A stretch of 40,468 nucleotides of DNA from Candidatus Woesearchaeota archaeon. Its GTDB lineage: Archaea; Nanobdellota; Nanobdellia; SCGC-AAA011-G17; GW2011-AR18. The translations under genes and the position numbers were made by a program. The DNA lies in NCBI GenBank assembly GCA_018302235.1, contig JAGVZW010000032.1, positions 1 to 40,468 of the forward strand. Reading direction: 5' to 3'. Each line of letters starts with the position of its first letter. Within the stretch, counting starts at the first letter, position 1. This document shows positions 19,046 to 28,100 of the stretch, piece after piece. The notes below the pieces were generated by a model. That model was not told where the DNA came from and searched no databases. It was given only the letters and a program-made list of their open reading frames with translations.

Positions 19046-19224
19046 CAGTTAACGTTAACTGAATTCAGTTAACTGTTGCTTAACTGTTAACTAAACTATT
19101 AAATCAATTACCAAAGAATTCCTAAGAATTTGTGCATTAAACAGCTAAATTTAAGCATTAAACAATTTATTAAACATTTAGTTAACTTAGTTAACTGTTT
19201 AGTTAACAGTTAACTAAACAGTTA
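19046..19224. repeat. Cluster of GTTAAC palindromes
   Basis: CAGTTAACGTTAACTG (19046..19061), CAGTTAACTG (19066..19075), 17-1-17 perfect palindrome TTAACTGTTTAGTTAAC A GTTAACTAAACAGTTAA (19190..19224). Confidence 0.9.
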
Positions 19225-19380
19225 ATTAGTCTAATCATTTCTAAAATATTTTAATCATACTAAATGTTTTTTTAATTAGTTTAATAAATCTTAGTAATTT
19301 TAATTTAAATATCTTGTGTATATTTGTCAAGTGCAAAATTTATGAAAAACTATAAATATTAAAATGATTTTAATATTATC

Positions 19381-20019
19381 ATGTTTAGTATTTTTAAAAG
19401 AAAAAGAGAGCATGAGCATCCTCACATGGATTCTAAAATCAGTAGTTTAAATGAATCAGTAAGAACATCATTTCACCACATAAAATCAGATATGACAAAA
19501 TTTCATGATTGGATAAAAGAACTTGAACAGCACCACAATAAACACTATGAAAGATTCAAAGAATATGATAAAAAAATAAGCAACATTGAAGAAAAAATTT
19601 CTCAACTTTATGAATTAATTTCAGAAGAAAAAAAAATTAAACCAGAATCCTTAGTCAAAGAAACAATACCAACATTAACAGAGTTTTCCAAACCAGAAAA
19701 TATTAATAAATCTCTCTGGAATTCTTTAACCGATACAAAGAAAAACTTCCTTTATACATTATCCATTATTTTACAAGAATCAGGACTAGAATGGATTCCA
19801 ATGAAGATGCTAACAGAAGAACTTTATCCAAATAAAACATACAATGATGTTAAATCTATGATCTCAATTTATACTGAAAATTTGCAAGACCTCGGGTTTA
19901 TTAAAAAAACAAGAAAAGGTCGTGAAATTTTTATAACAATTACAGAAAAAACAAAAGAATTTTTACCAAAAAAAACATTAAAAAATCAAATCAAAATTAA
20001 AAAAACAAAGGAGAAATGA
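19381..20019 (+). CDS. Coiled-coil + winged-helix protein
   Basis: Long N-terminal coiled coil, C-terminal MKMLTEELYPNKTYNDVKSMISIYTENLQDLGFIKKTRKGREIFITIT. Confidence 0.65.
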   Translation: MFSIFKRKREHEHPHMDSKISSLNESVRTSFHHIKSDMTKFHDWIKELEQHHNKHYERFKEYDKKISNIEEKISQLYELISEEKKIKPESLVKETIPTLTEFSKPENINKSLWNSLTDTKKNFLYTLSIILQESGLEWIPMKMLTEELYPNKTYNDVKSMISIYTENLQDLGFIKKTRKGREIFITITEKTKEFLPKKTLKNQIKIKKTKEK

Positions 20020-20023
20020 AAAA

Positions 20024-20170
20024 ATGAGTGAAATCTTAAATATTACCGAATTAAGCCTTACTGCTACTCAATATTTGATTAAGTTAGGTAAGAAACATCC
20101 TGAAATTGTAGGCGAAAAATATTATAAAGATGCTTTAAAATGCTTAGAATTAATTAAAAGAAACGCATAA
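20024..20170 (+). CDS. Small protein (48 aa) in operon with 19381
   Basis: ggagaaatgaaaaaATG; MSEILNITELSLTATQYLIKLGKKHPEIVGEKYYKDALKCLELIKRNA. Confidence 0.5.
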   Translation: MSEILNITELSLTATQYLIKLGKKHPEIVGEKYYKDALKCLELIKRNA

Positions 20171-20180
20171 TAAATTAAAA

Positions 20181-20432
20181 ATGAATACCAAATGAAAACC
20201 ATGGATTTACGAACATTTTAAAGATAAAAGATGTGAAGTCATAGGCATAGTATTACATTCAGAAACTAGAAAAAAATTAGTTCTTTACAAAGCGCTTTAT
20301 AAATCTGAAAAATATCCAAAAGACCAATTATGAGTCCATCCAGAATCAATATTTTTAGAAACAGTAGAACACAATGGACAACAAATTCTAAGATTCAAAT
20401 TAATAAGCTTAAAAGATTTAATCATTTCTTAA
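20181..20432 (+). pseudogene. DUF1653-like gene with two in-frame TGA codons
   Basis: MNTK*KPWIYEHFKDKRCEVIGIVLHSETRKKLVLYKALYKSEKYPKDQL*VHPESIFLETVEHNGQQILRFKLI; second TGA sits at the family's LWVRP Trp. Confidence 0.6.
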
Positions 20433-20605
20433 AATATTTCAAAACAATAAATATCTAAATATTTTTAATTTATAACTGTTTTATTATAACTCAATTATTT
20501 TTATTAAAATTTATAATTTTATAAAAATTCAAACAAAAAAAGAGAAAAATAACCCATTAGACAACCACACACAACCTTTAAAAAATAATAAAATTAAAAT
20601 AAATT

Positions 20606-20815
20606 ATGAAAAATACAATTGAAAAAATAAAACAAAAAAAACAAAAAAAATTTGATATTAAAAACAAAATAAAATCTTTGGAAAAAAATCTAGATCCTTC
20701 CCTATGGTCCCCAATAATTAAAATCAATTTTAAATCATTTTGGGTATGGTTTATAATTATATTTTTAGTAATTATAATCAGCTTAGGCATTTTAGCAAAA
20801 TATTTAATTAAATAG
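20606..20815 (+). CDS. Small single-TM protein
   Basis: 69 aa, basic N-terminus, one C-terminal hydrophobic helix. Confidence 0.45.
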   Translation: MKNTIEKIKQKKQKKFDIKNKIKSLEKNLDPSLWSPIIKINFKSFWVWFIIIFLVIIISLGILAKYLIK

Positions 20816-20845
20816 TTAAAATTATGATATAAAACAAAATTACTA

Positions 20846-20881
20846 AAAACCTTCGTATAATGTACCTTATACGAAGGTTTT
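20846..20881. promoter_or_regulatory. dif/loxP-like recombination site
   Basis: AAAACCTTCGTATAA-TGTACC-TTATACGAAGGTTTT, perfect 15-bp arms with 6-bp spacer, ends 14 bp before the xerA ATG. Confidence 0.78.
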
Positions 20882-20895
20882 ACTGCGTATAATCC

Positions 20896-21741
20896 ATGGA
20901 AATCCAAGAAATTAAAAAAAAAGTAGAAACTGAACTAAAAATCCAAGGAAAAAGTGCACAGACCATCAGAATGTATAGATTTTTTTTATCTAAATTTTAC
21001 GAATTTTTAAAAAAAGATATTGACCAAGCTACCGAAGACGAAATTAAAGAATTTTTAGCATACCTTATATCAGAAAAAAACTATGATTTAAGCTCAGTAT
21101 CCCTAGCAAAATCAGCCTTAAAATTTACCTATCACGATTTTTTTAAAAAAAATATTATGATTCAAATTAAAACTCCAAAAAAACAAAGAAAAATACCAGA
21201 TATCTTAACAAAAGAAGAAATTCTGTCTATGTTAAAACATGCAGGATCCATTAGAAACAAGCTTTTAATCGAATTTATGTATTCCTCAGGTTTAAGGGTT
21301 TCTGAGGTAGCAAAACTAAGATTTTCAGATGTAAATTTACTAGAAAAATCAGGTTTGCTTAAGAGGGGAAAGGGTGGAAAAGACCGTTTCTTTATACTTT
21401 CTGAGGTTTTAATAAAAGATTTAGAAGAATACAAAAAACTAGTAAGTAATTCAGATTTTATCTTTCCTAATAGGGAGAAAAATAGACCAGTTACTACTCG
21501 AGCAATCCAGGATTTAATAGTTAGAATAGCCAAAAAGGCCCAAATTAAGAAGCATGTACACTGTCATTTATTAAGGCATTCTTTTGCCACACATTTGTTT
21601 GAATCTGGTACAGATATTCGAATTATTCAAGAGTTATTGGCCCATTCAAATCTACAAACTACTCAATTTTACACAAAGGTTTCAAAGGCACAACTTAAGC
21701 AAGTTCAATCCCCTCTAGATTCTTTTCTAGAAGAGTATTAG
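20896..21741 (+). CDS. xerA: XerA-type tyrosine recombinase
   Basis: EFMYSSGLRVSEVAKLRFSDV, HCHLLRHSFATHLFESGTDIRIIQELLAHSNLQTTQFYTKVS (R-H-R-H-Y residues). Confidence 0.93.
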   Translation: MEIQEIKKKVETELKIQGKSAQTIRMYRFFLSKFYEFLKKDIDQATEDEIKEFLAYLISEKNYDLSSVSLAKSALKFTYHDFFKKNIMIQIKTPKKQRKIPDILTKEEILSMLKHAGSIRNKLLIEFMYSSGLRVSEVAKLRFSDVNLLEKSGLLKRGKGGKDRFFILSEVLIKDLEEYKKLVSNSDFIFPNREKNRPVTTRAIQDLIVRIAKKAQIKKHVHCHLLRHSFATHLFESGTDIRIIQELLAHSNLQTTQFYTKVSKAQLKQVQSPLDSFLEEY

Positions 21742-22149
21742 AATTTATTAAATATTTTAATCTACTAATTTATTTAATTATTTCTTAAATTATCTAAGCA
21801 TAATTAATTTTAAAAATGACCACTCAATAATTATTACAAAACAATATCTATTTTGCCTTATTGAGCTTCAGAAGTGAATTAAAATTTGTCATAAACAAAT
21901 TTATTATGGGCACTAATATATTCATTTTTTAGAATTTATTTATAACTTTCCTAAGCCTAAAATATTCAAGAATTGACTAAATCTAAAAACTAATAAAATT
22001 AAATTATTTATGTGGATATTTTTAAATATTTTTTTGTAATTAAGTTAGAGCCAAAAGAAAAGCAAAGAAAAAAGGAGCAAGAGATAATCTTTAACCCTTT
22101 CTAAAATTAAAAACATTTATATATAACATTATTTTGTTAATATTATAAC

Positions 22150-22163
22150 ATTAACATGTTAAT
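22150..22163. promoter_or_regulatory. Palindromic candidate operator
   Basis: Perfect 14-bp palindrome ATTAACATGTTAAT just upstream of the ATPase start. Confidence 0.45.
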
Positions 22164-22166
22164 ATA

Positions 22167-23576
22167 ATGGAAAACATAACTTTTTATGACAGAAAACAGG
22201 AACTTGGCTTGTTAAAGGAAGAGTTTAATAATTTGCAAACTGGAAAAATGTTTGTAATTTATGGTCGAAGAAGGGTAGGAAAAACAGAACTAATAAGACA
22301 ATTCATCAAATCAATTTCTGGGAATAAAATGTATTTTTATGTAGATTTAGTTGAAAAACAAGGAATATTAGACTCTCTTTCAAAAACAGTTCAAGAACAA
22401 TTAAGAGAAACAAGAAAGTTTGTAGATTTTAATGATTTTCTAGAGTTTATTGCATCAAAATCAGATAATAGCTTTGTTTTAGTAATTGATGAGTTTCAGA
22501 GATTCCTAGAGGTTTCATCTCAATTCATAACGCAACTGCAGAATTATTGGGATCTAAAATTAAAAAATAAAAAAATCTTATTGATCCTAGTAGGTTCATC
22601 AATAGGCATGATACAAAAAATAACTAACAGTAAAGCAGGTGCATTATATGGGAGAGCAACAAAAATAAAAATATCTCCTTTCAAATACTCTGATTTTAGA
22701 TTAATGTTTAAAGAATTAAATGAAGAAGAAAAAATAATAACTTATGCAGTATTTGGAGGAACGCCATATTATCTAGAAAAAGTAAAAAAAATACAAGGAG
22801 ATATTTATAAGAGAATATTTGAATTATTATTAAAAAAAGGTGCTGAATTATTCGAAGAACCAAAAAATCTATTAGAATATGAAAACGTAAGAACCCATGC
22901 TAAATATAATTCAATTCTGCAAGCAACCTCTACAGGTAAAGAAAACCTTAAAGAAATACAAGACCTTACAGGTATAGATACAAATACTCTTCCAGCATAT
23001 ATTAAAAAACTTGACGAATTACTTGAACTACTTGGAAGAAGTGATCCTGTATTAGGTAAAGAACGTCTTGGAAGATATTGTTTAAAAGATAATTTCTTTA
23101 ACTTTTGGTATAAATTTATTTTTCCAAATCAAACAGCATTGAATCTAGGAAATATTAAAATTGTAGAAGAAAATATAAAAGAAAATTTTAATGCCTATAT
23201 TGGAAGAGTATTTGAAAAAATATGTAAAGAATTACTCATAGCCCATATGAATAAAGAATTTAATGACTATCTCTTAGATTTTGAGAATATTGGTAATTGG
23301 TGGAATAGAACAGGAGAAGAAGTAGATATTGTTGCATACAATTACAAAGCTAAAAAAATATTAGTAGGTGAAGTCAAATGGACTAAAGACCTACTAGACA
23401 TAAATGTTGTTGATGATTTAATGAGAAAAGCAAAGCTTATAAATTTCACAGGAGAATATAAATTCTTATTTATTTCAAAAAAGGGTTTTACAGAAAGAGC
23501 ATTGTCTAGGATGAAAGAGATAAATGCAATACATTTAAACTTAGAGGATATTGAGAAAAAGTTTGAAGAAATTTAA
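22167..23576 (+). CDS. Archaeal ATPase (AAA, PF01637-like) with DUF234-like C-terminal domain
   Basis: FYDRKQELGLLKEEF, IYGRRRVGKTELIRQF, LVIDEFQRF, C-terminal GEEVDIVAYNYKAKKILVGEVKW. Confidence 0.9.
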   Translation: MENITFYDRKQELGLLKEEFNNLQTGKMFVIYGRRRVGKTELIRQFIKSISGNKMYFYVDLVEKQGILDSLSKTVQEQLRETRKFVDFNDFLEFIASKSDNSFVLVIDEFQRFLEVSSQFITQLQNYWDLKLKNKKILLILVGSSIGMIQKITNSKAGALYGRATKIKISPFKYSDFRLMFKELNEEEKIITYAVFGGTPYYLEKVKKIQGDIYKRIFELLLKKGAELFEEPKNLLEYENVRTHAKYNSILQATSTGKENLKEIQDLTGIDTNTLPAYIKKLDELLELLGRSDPVLGKERLGRYCLKDNFFNFWYKFIFPNQTALNLGNIKIVEENIKENFNAYIGRVFEKICKELLIAHMNKEFNDYLLDFENIGNWWNRTGEEVDIVAYNYKAKKILVGEVKWTKDLLDINVVDDLMRKAKLINFTGEYKFLFISKKGFTERALSRMKEINAIHLNLEDIEKKFEEI

Positions 23577-23791
23577 TTAAAACTTAAAATATTTAGTAGT
23601 TTACAAGTAACTTTAATTGTCGAAGCAAGTGCAGAATCATATAGCCATCTGCCGAAATGTAATCTTAAATATTATAGAGGAGATAAAGAAATAAACGTGC
23701 TTAGTGAAGGAGTATATTAAAATATAGATCAACTCAAACTTTCAGAAAATTCCAATAAAGTTTAAATACTTTCTAGCCATATTAATTTTAG

Positions 23792-24478
23792 ATGAATACA
23801 CTCATCAATCTTCCCAATTTAATTCTGCAAAATAGAGGCTTAATATTATCTACAGAAATCCAAACCTTAAACAGAAGATTAGAGAGAAAGCAAGCAATTA
23901 GTCTTATCCATAGATTAAGTGATTCATTTCCAGAGCCAGGCGAAAAAGATCATTCTAGAAAAGTGAGTATTTTTTCAATACAATTTTATGAATTACTTGG
24001 TAGAAATCCTGGAGAAATAAAAAATGCTTCATTGTTACACGATTTAGGAAAGGTCTATGTAGATCAAAGGTTATTATACAAACCCTCAAGTTTAACAAAT
24101 GAAGAATTTGCAGTTATTCAAGAGCATCCAAACTATGCACGAAAAATACTTGAATATTGTATTGCAAGATATGGTTCACACGAACTTTTAACAAGCGCCC
24201 AAAGAATTGCAGAATTCCATCATGAGAGATTTGATGGTACAGGTTATCCTAATAAATTAGGTGGAACAGAAATTCCTGAAGAAGCAAGAATCGTTTCAAT
24301 ATTAGATGTTTTTGATGCATTAATCTCAGAAAGACCATATAGAAAGGCAATTCCAGCAGAGAAAGTATACGAAATAATGAGTAAAGGAGATGGTAGAACA
24401 AAGCCAGAGCATTTTGACCCAAACTTTTTAAAAATTTTTTTAAAAAACTATCTTAAATTTACAGAATTATTAAATTAA
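23792..24478 (+). CDS. HD-GYP domain phosphodiesterase-like protein
   Basis: LLHDLGKVYV, EHPNYARKILEY, EFHHERFDGTGYPNKLGGTEIPEEARIVSILDVFDAL. Confidence 0.92.
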   Translation: MNTLINLPNLILQNRGLILSTEIQTLNRRLERKQAISLIHRLSDSFPEPGEKDHSRKVSIFSIQFYELLGRNPGEIKNASLLHDLGKVYVDQRLLYKPSSLTNEEFAVIQEHPNYARKILEYCIARYGSHELLTSAQRIAEFHHERFDGTGYPNKLGGTEIPEEARIVSILDVFDALISERPYRKAIPAEKVYEIMSKGDGRTKPEHFDPNFLKIFLKNYLKFTELLN

Positions 24479-24480
24479 CC

Positions 24481-24622
24481 TTTATTTTCTTCTAAAGCAG
24501 CAAAAGAAAGCGGAGAAGTTGTAGGTAATGCTAAAATAGAAGCAGAAAAGAAAATAGGAAAACCAATATCCTCTGGAGAAAACTATTTAGATGCAGCTGA
24601 AAAGAGAAAAAGAATGAAATAA
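24481..24622 (+). pseudogene. C-terminal remnant of a DinD-like (DNA damage-inducible protein D) gene
   Basis: SSKAAKESGEVVGNAKIEAEKKIGKPISSGENYLDAAEKRKRMK resembles the DinD C-terminal tail; no upstream body. Confidence 0.5.
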
Positions 24623-24661
24623 AACCAAAACTTATTTAATCTAATAATTAAAATTATAATT

Positions 24662-25063
24662 ATGATTTACATTAACTGTGATGGCGGTTCTAGAGGAAAT
24701 CCTGGAAAAGCAGCCATAGGAATAGTTCTCTGGGATAAAAATCATAAAAAACTAGAAGAATACAAAGAATACATAGGAATTGCAACAAATAATATTGCAG
24801 AGTATAAATCACTTATCAAAGCACTTAAATTAGCAATAAAATATTCTAAAGAAGTAGAAATTAACATGGACTCAGAATTGGTTATTAAACAAATCAAAGG
24901 AATATATAAAGTGAAAGCTACCCACCTAATATCTTTATTACAAGAAGTAAAAACCAACGAAAAAAATTTTAAAAAAGTAATATATCATACTGTTTCCAGA
25001 GAAAACATCCATCAAAAAGCAGCAGATTTTTTAGTAAATCAAAGTTTAGACAAAATCCATTAA
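24662..25063 (+). CDS. rnhA: Ribonuclease HI family protein
   Basis: INCDGGSRGNPGKAAIG, NNIAEYKSLIKAL, INMDSELVIKQI, VSRENIHQKAADFLVN. Confidence 0.92.
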   Translation: MIYINCDGGSRGNPGKAAIGIVLWDKNHKKLEEYKEYIGIATNNIAEYKSLIKALKLAIKYSKEVEINMDSELVIKQIKGIYKVKATHLISLLQEVKTNEKNFKKVIYHTVSRENIHQKAADFLVNQSLDKIH

Positions 25064-25371
25064 TATCTATTTATTCCCCATTTTCTTTTAAATCTAAAAA
25101 GTCTATATTTTTCTTTAAAGATTCCATAAATCCAACCAAAAAAACTACCAACGAATATAGAGAATATCAAATGAAATAAAGAATATTTTAAATCAGGCAA
25201 AGAATAATACAAAAAAAAACCACTATCTACTTTCGGATTTAAGTCATGCCAAAGCCCAGTATTATAATAATTTGTTAAAAGCTTAGCTAAATAGATATAA
25301 ACACTAAATAAAAAACCAATTATTGCTCCCTTTGTCCAATACTTTAGTTCTTTCCAGCTCATTTTGTCCAA
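25060..25371 (-). CDS. Small membrane protein
   Basis: 103 aa, hydrophobic helices; overlaps next gene. Confidence 0.5.
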   Translation of the reverse strand: MDKMSWKELKYWTKGAIIGFLFSVYIYLAKLLTNYYNTGLWHDLNPKVDSGFFLYYSLPDLKYSLFHLIFSIFVGSFFGWIYGIFKEKYRLFRFKRKWGINRY

Positions 25372-26090
25372 TTATAAAATATTATCCCAATTAAAATTAA
25401 ACCAATCAACCCGCCAAGTATAACAAACAACCAAAAAGATACAAAAAATAGGAGATAACACAAAATTAAAAATACCAAACCAAAAATATAAACAAACCTT
25501 CCCCCAAAGAAGATATACGCACCATCTAATCTATGGAAGGGTAAATAATTAAATAACATTACAAAAAAAATAACCCTCACAAACAAATCAATATCCATAC
25601 CTATTTTTCTAGATAAAACATTTAAAATTATTAGAAATAAGCCCAAAAAAACAAAACCACCAAAACAGATCAAATTTCGTTCATAATCACTTACTTTAAC
25701 CCAAACCCCCCCAGTTCTTAATAATTTGTTTCCCTTTATTTTATGTTCTCCTACAAAAGTTAAAGGCAACCAACCATTTGTTAAAATAGTACCAAAAATA
25801 GGCAACCATAAACCTATTCTAAACCTATTTTTAAATTCTGAAGCCTTACTAAACCACAAACTTTTTATAGACCAAATTTCAAATTTAACATCACAATCTC
25901 TCCATAAAGCAAAGACTTTATGACCCAATTCCTTAACAAACAAAACAATTAACACTACAAAAAAAACATACAAAAAATGGCTTAACCAATTTGTAAAAAC
26001 AAAAACTTCAGATTTATCATTAAATCCAAAAACAAAAGTTAATATTATTAAAGCTATAATTAAGCTAAATATCTCTTTTTTATTAAACAT
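25359..26090 (-). CDS. Site-2-protease-like (M50) membrane protein with degenerate zinc motif
   Basis: LFVKELGHKVFAL in place of HExxH, and LPFHRLDGAYIFFG resembling the LDG motif. Confidence 0.55.
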   Translation of the reverse strand: MFNKKEIFSLIIALIILTFVFGFNDKSEVFVFTNWLSHFLYVFFVVLIVLFVKELGHKVFALWRDCDVKFEIWSIKSLWFSKASEFKNRFRIGLWLPIFGTILTNGWLPLTFVGEHKIKGNKLLRTGGVWVKVSDYERNLICFGGFVFLGLFLIILNVLSRKIGMDIDLFVRVIFFVMLFNYLPFHRLDGAYIFFGGRFVYIFGLVFLILCYLLFFVSFWLFVILGGLIGLILIGIIFYNWTK

Positions 26091-26174
26091 ATATTTCTAT
26101 TAATTTATTCTTTTTTAAATCTTCCTACAATTTTTAATAGCAACTTTTAAAAATCAAAAAAACATATTTTATTT

Positions 26175-27386
26175 ATGGCATATATACTCACTATAGCTCT
26201 ACTCGGATTTGGCTTAGTTTTGGTTTTTTATTTAGCACATAAATATGGAATTATTGAAAGAACAATCGGAGCAACAGAAAAAAGTGTTATTGCAGCAGGC
26301 AAAGGGACAGGTAGCTTATTAAATAGACTAGGTAATTTAATTTCTTCAGATGGAAAAACCAGGTTAGAAAGAAAAAAAGAAAAACTTGAAAATAAGGTCA
26401 GAAGCAAAGAATTAAAGGGAAAATTAAATGATCTAAAAGAAGAAAAATCAAGATTACCTGAAAAAGTAATAGACTCTAACGGAAGAACACACCCAAATCC
26501 AGAAAGAATTAAATTAGAAGAAAGAGAAACAGAGCTAGAAACAGAATTAGAAGTAACAGAAAGAGAAACAGAGAAATTAGAAGAAAGAGAAACAGAGCTA
26601 GAAGAAGCAGGCAAGATTATAAATGTAAGTTCTCAAAGAGAATTGTCCGTTATAAATGAGATAAATGAAGATTTAACAAATTTAGAAAAAATTATAGGTA
26701 CAGCAACCGTAGCAAAACAATCAAATTTATTAAGACAATTTCAATCTTTATATACTGATAAAACAGAAATCCTAAATAAAGCCGTTACTAATAATGCAGC
26801 ATTATCTGGTGAAGCATTAAATGCTTTAAAAAGATATAATGAAACAGGATTTTCAATAATTACAAAATTAAAAATTGATTTTGTAACAGAAGGTAAATCT
26901 ATCAAAATAGGAATAAACACAAGTGATAAACTAATTCATGATTTTAGATTATTATTGAACAGTTTAGACCAATTAACCTCTTCATTAAAACAGATTAAAG
27001 ATCCAGAAACAAAAAAAACAATTTTAGAATTTGAAACAAACACAAAAAACTTTGTAAATAAAGCTTATAGTTATTTTGTAAAAAGAATCATGCCAAATAT
27101 AAAAAAATATGTTTCTTCTTTTGAAACCATTGAAAAACTATTTGATGGATTTTTATATTCCTTAAAACAAGAAAAAAAATATTTTGAGCAAGAACAAATA
27201 GATATCTTAGAATTTGCAAAATTTTCTTCAAATCAATTATATCATCTAAAAGAAATTTCTAACGCCTTGCAAGATCTAGAGCAGCCAAAATTAGAGTTTA
27301 CTAGACAAATTGCATTTTTTTTAGAAAATACCAAACAACTAACAGAAGAATATAAAAAAACATTAACTAAACTTACAGCTCTTTAA
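26175..27386 (+). CDS. TM-anchored coiled-coil protein
   Basis: N-terminal TM helix, ERETELETELEVTERETEKLEERETELEE repeats. Confidence 0.6.
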   Translation: MAYILTIALLGFGLVLVFYLAHKYGIIERTIGATEKSVIAAGKGTGSLLNRLGNLISSDGKTRLERKKEKLENKVRSKELKGKLNDLKEEKSRLPEKVIDSNGRTHPNPERIKLEERETELETELEVTERETEKLEERETELEEAGKIINVSSQRELSVINEINEDLTNLEKIIGTATVAKQSNLLRQFQSLYTDKTEILNKAVTNNAALSGEALNALKRYNETGFSIITKLKIDFVTEGKSIKIGINTSDKLIHDFRLLLNSLDQLTSSLKQIKDPETKKTILEFETNTKNFVNKAYSYFVKRIMPNIKKYVSSFETIEKLFDGFLYSLKQEKKYFEQEQIDILEFAKFSSNQLYHLKEISNALQDLEQPKLEFTRQIAFFLENTKQLTEEYKKTLTKLTAL

Positions 27387-28041
27387 TCTCTTTTATTAAC
27401 CCATCTACATGTCCAGCACCAACAACAACAACAATCAAATTAAAATTTTTCATTAACTCATTTAATTTTTTAGCCATATGTAGATTTCTTTCAAGAACCA
27501 AGACCGTATAAATTGAAGGATATCTTTTTTTTACATACAATAACATTTTTTCTATTAATTCTTCAGAAGGAACCTTATTTAGATCAAATTCTATTTTTTC
27601 TCCAAAACCAAGAATAGCTTTTAATATATCTATAAAAAATCTGCCCTTTTCTCTCCATGTTATAGTCTCATTTAATCTTTGCAAGGTTAAAGCTATTTTT
27701 TGATCTATTAATGCAATCTTAATTCTTTCCTTTTTAGCAATATCAGCTGCCTTTAGCATATCCTCGCCAGGCCTAACACCAACCTTGTCACCAAGTTTTT
27801 TTTCTATCCATTCAACCATCAAAGCAAAAATAAACCCCTTTATACCTATTTTTTTTAATTCTCCCCATTTCTTCTTTTTTTCAACATTATCTTTGTTTAA
27901 TAGAGCCAAAAATCTTTCTTTATCGAGCTCTAAAGCAACAATATCTGGCTTTTTTTCAAGAATAATTAATTCTACCTCATCCAAACTATTTTTAGAGATA
28001 TGGGAAGTACCAATAACAATTAAATTCTTATATATTTCCAT
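27373..28041 (-). CDS. TraB/PrgY family protein
   Basis: NLIVIGTSHISKNSLDEVELIILEKKPDIVALELDKERFLALL; start at internal Met preferred over 28113. Confidence 0.85.
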   Translation of the reverse strand: MEIYKNLIVIGTSHISKNSLDEVELIILEKKPDIVALELDKERFLALLNKDNVEKKKKWGELKKIGIKGFIFALMVEWIEKKLGDKVGVRPGEDMLKAADIAKKERIKIALIDQKIALTLQRLNETITWREKGRFFIDILKAILGFGEKIEFDLNKVPSEELIEKMLLYVKKRYPSIYTVLVLERNLHMAKKLNELMKNFNLIVVVVGAGHVDGLIKEIKEL

Positions 28042-28100
28042 AAAACATAGAAAACTATTTAAATTTAAATAAGTTCCTATTAAGGAAAGGGAGGTAAAAA

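Noticed and set aside
20846-20881. Vector-derived loxP contamination
   Set aside because: Arms and spacer differ from loxP (AAACC.., ATGTACCT), the layout fits Xer dif, and flanking DNA is typical AT-rich archaeal sequence.
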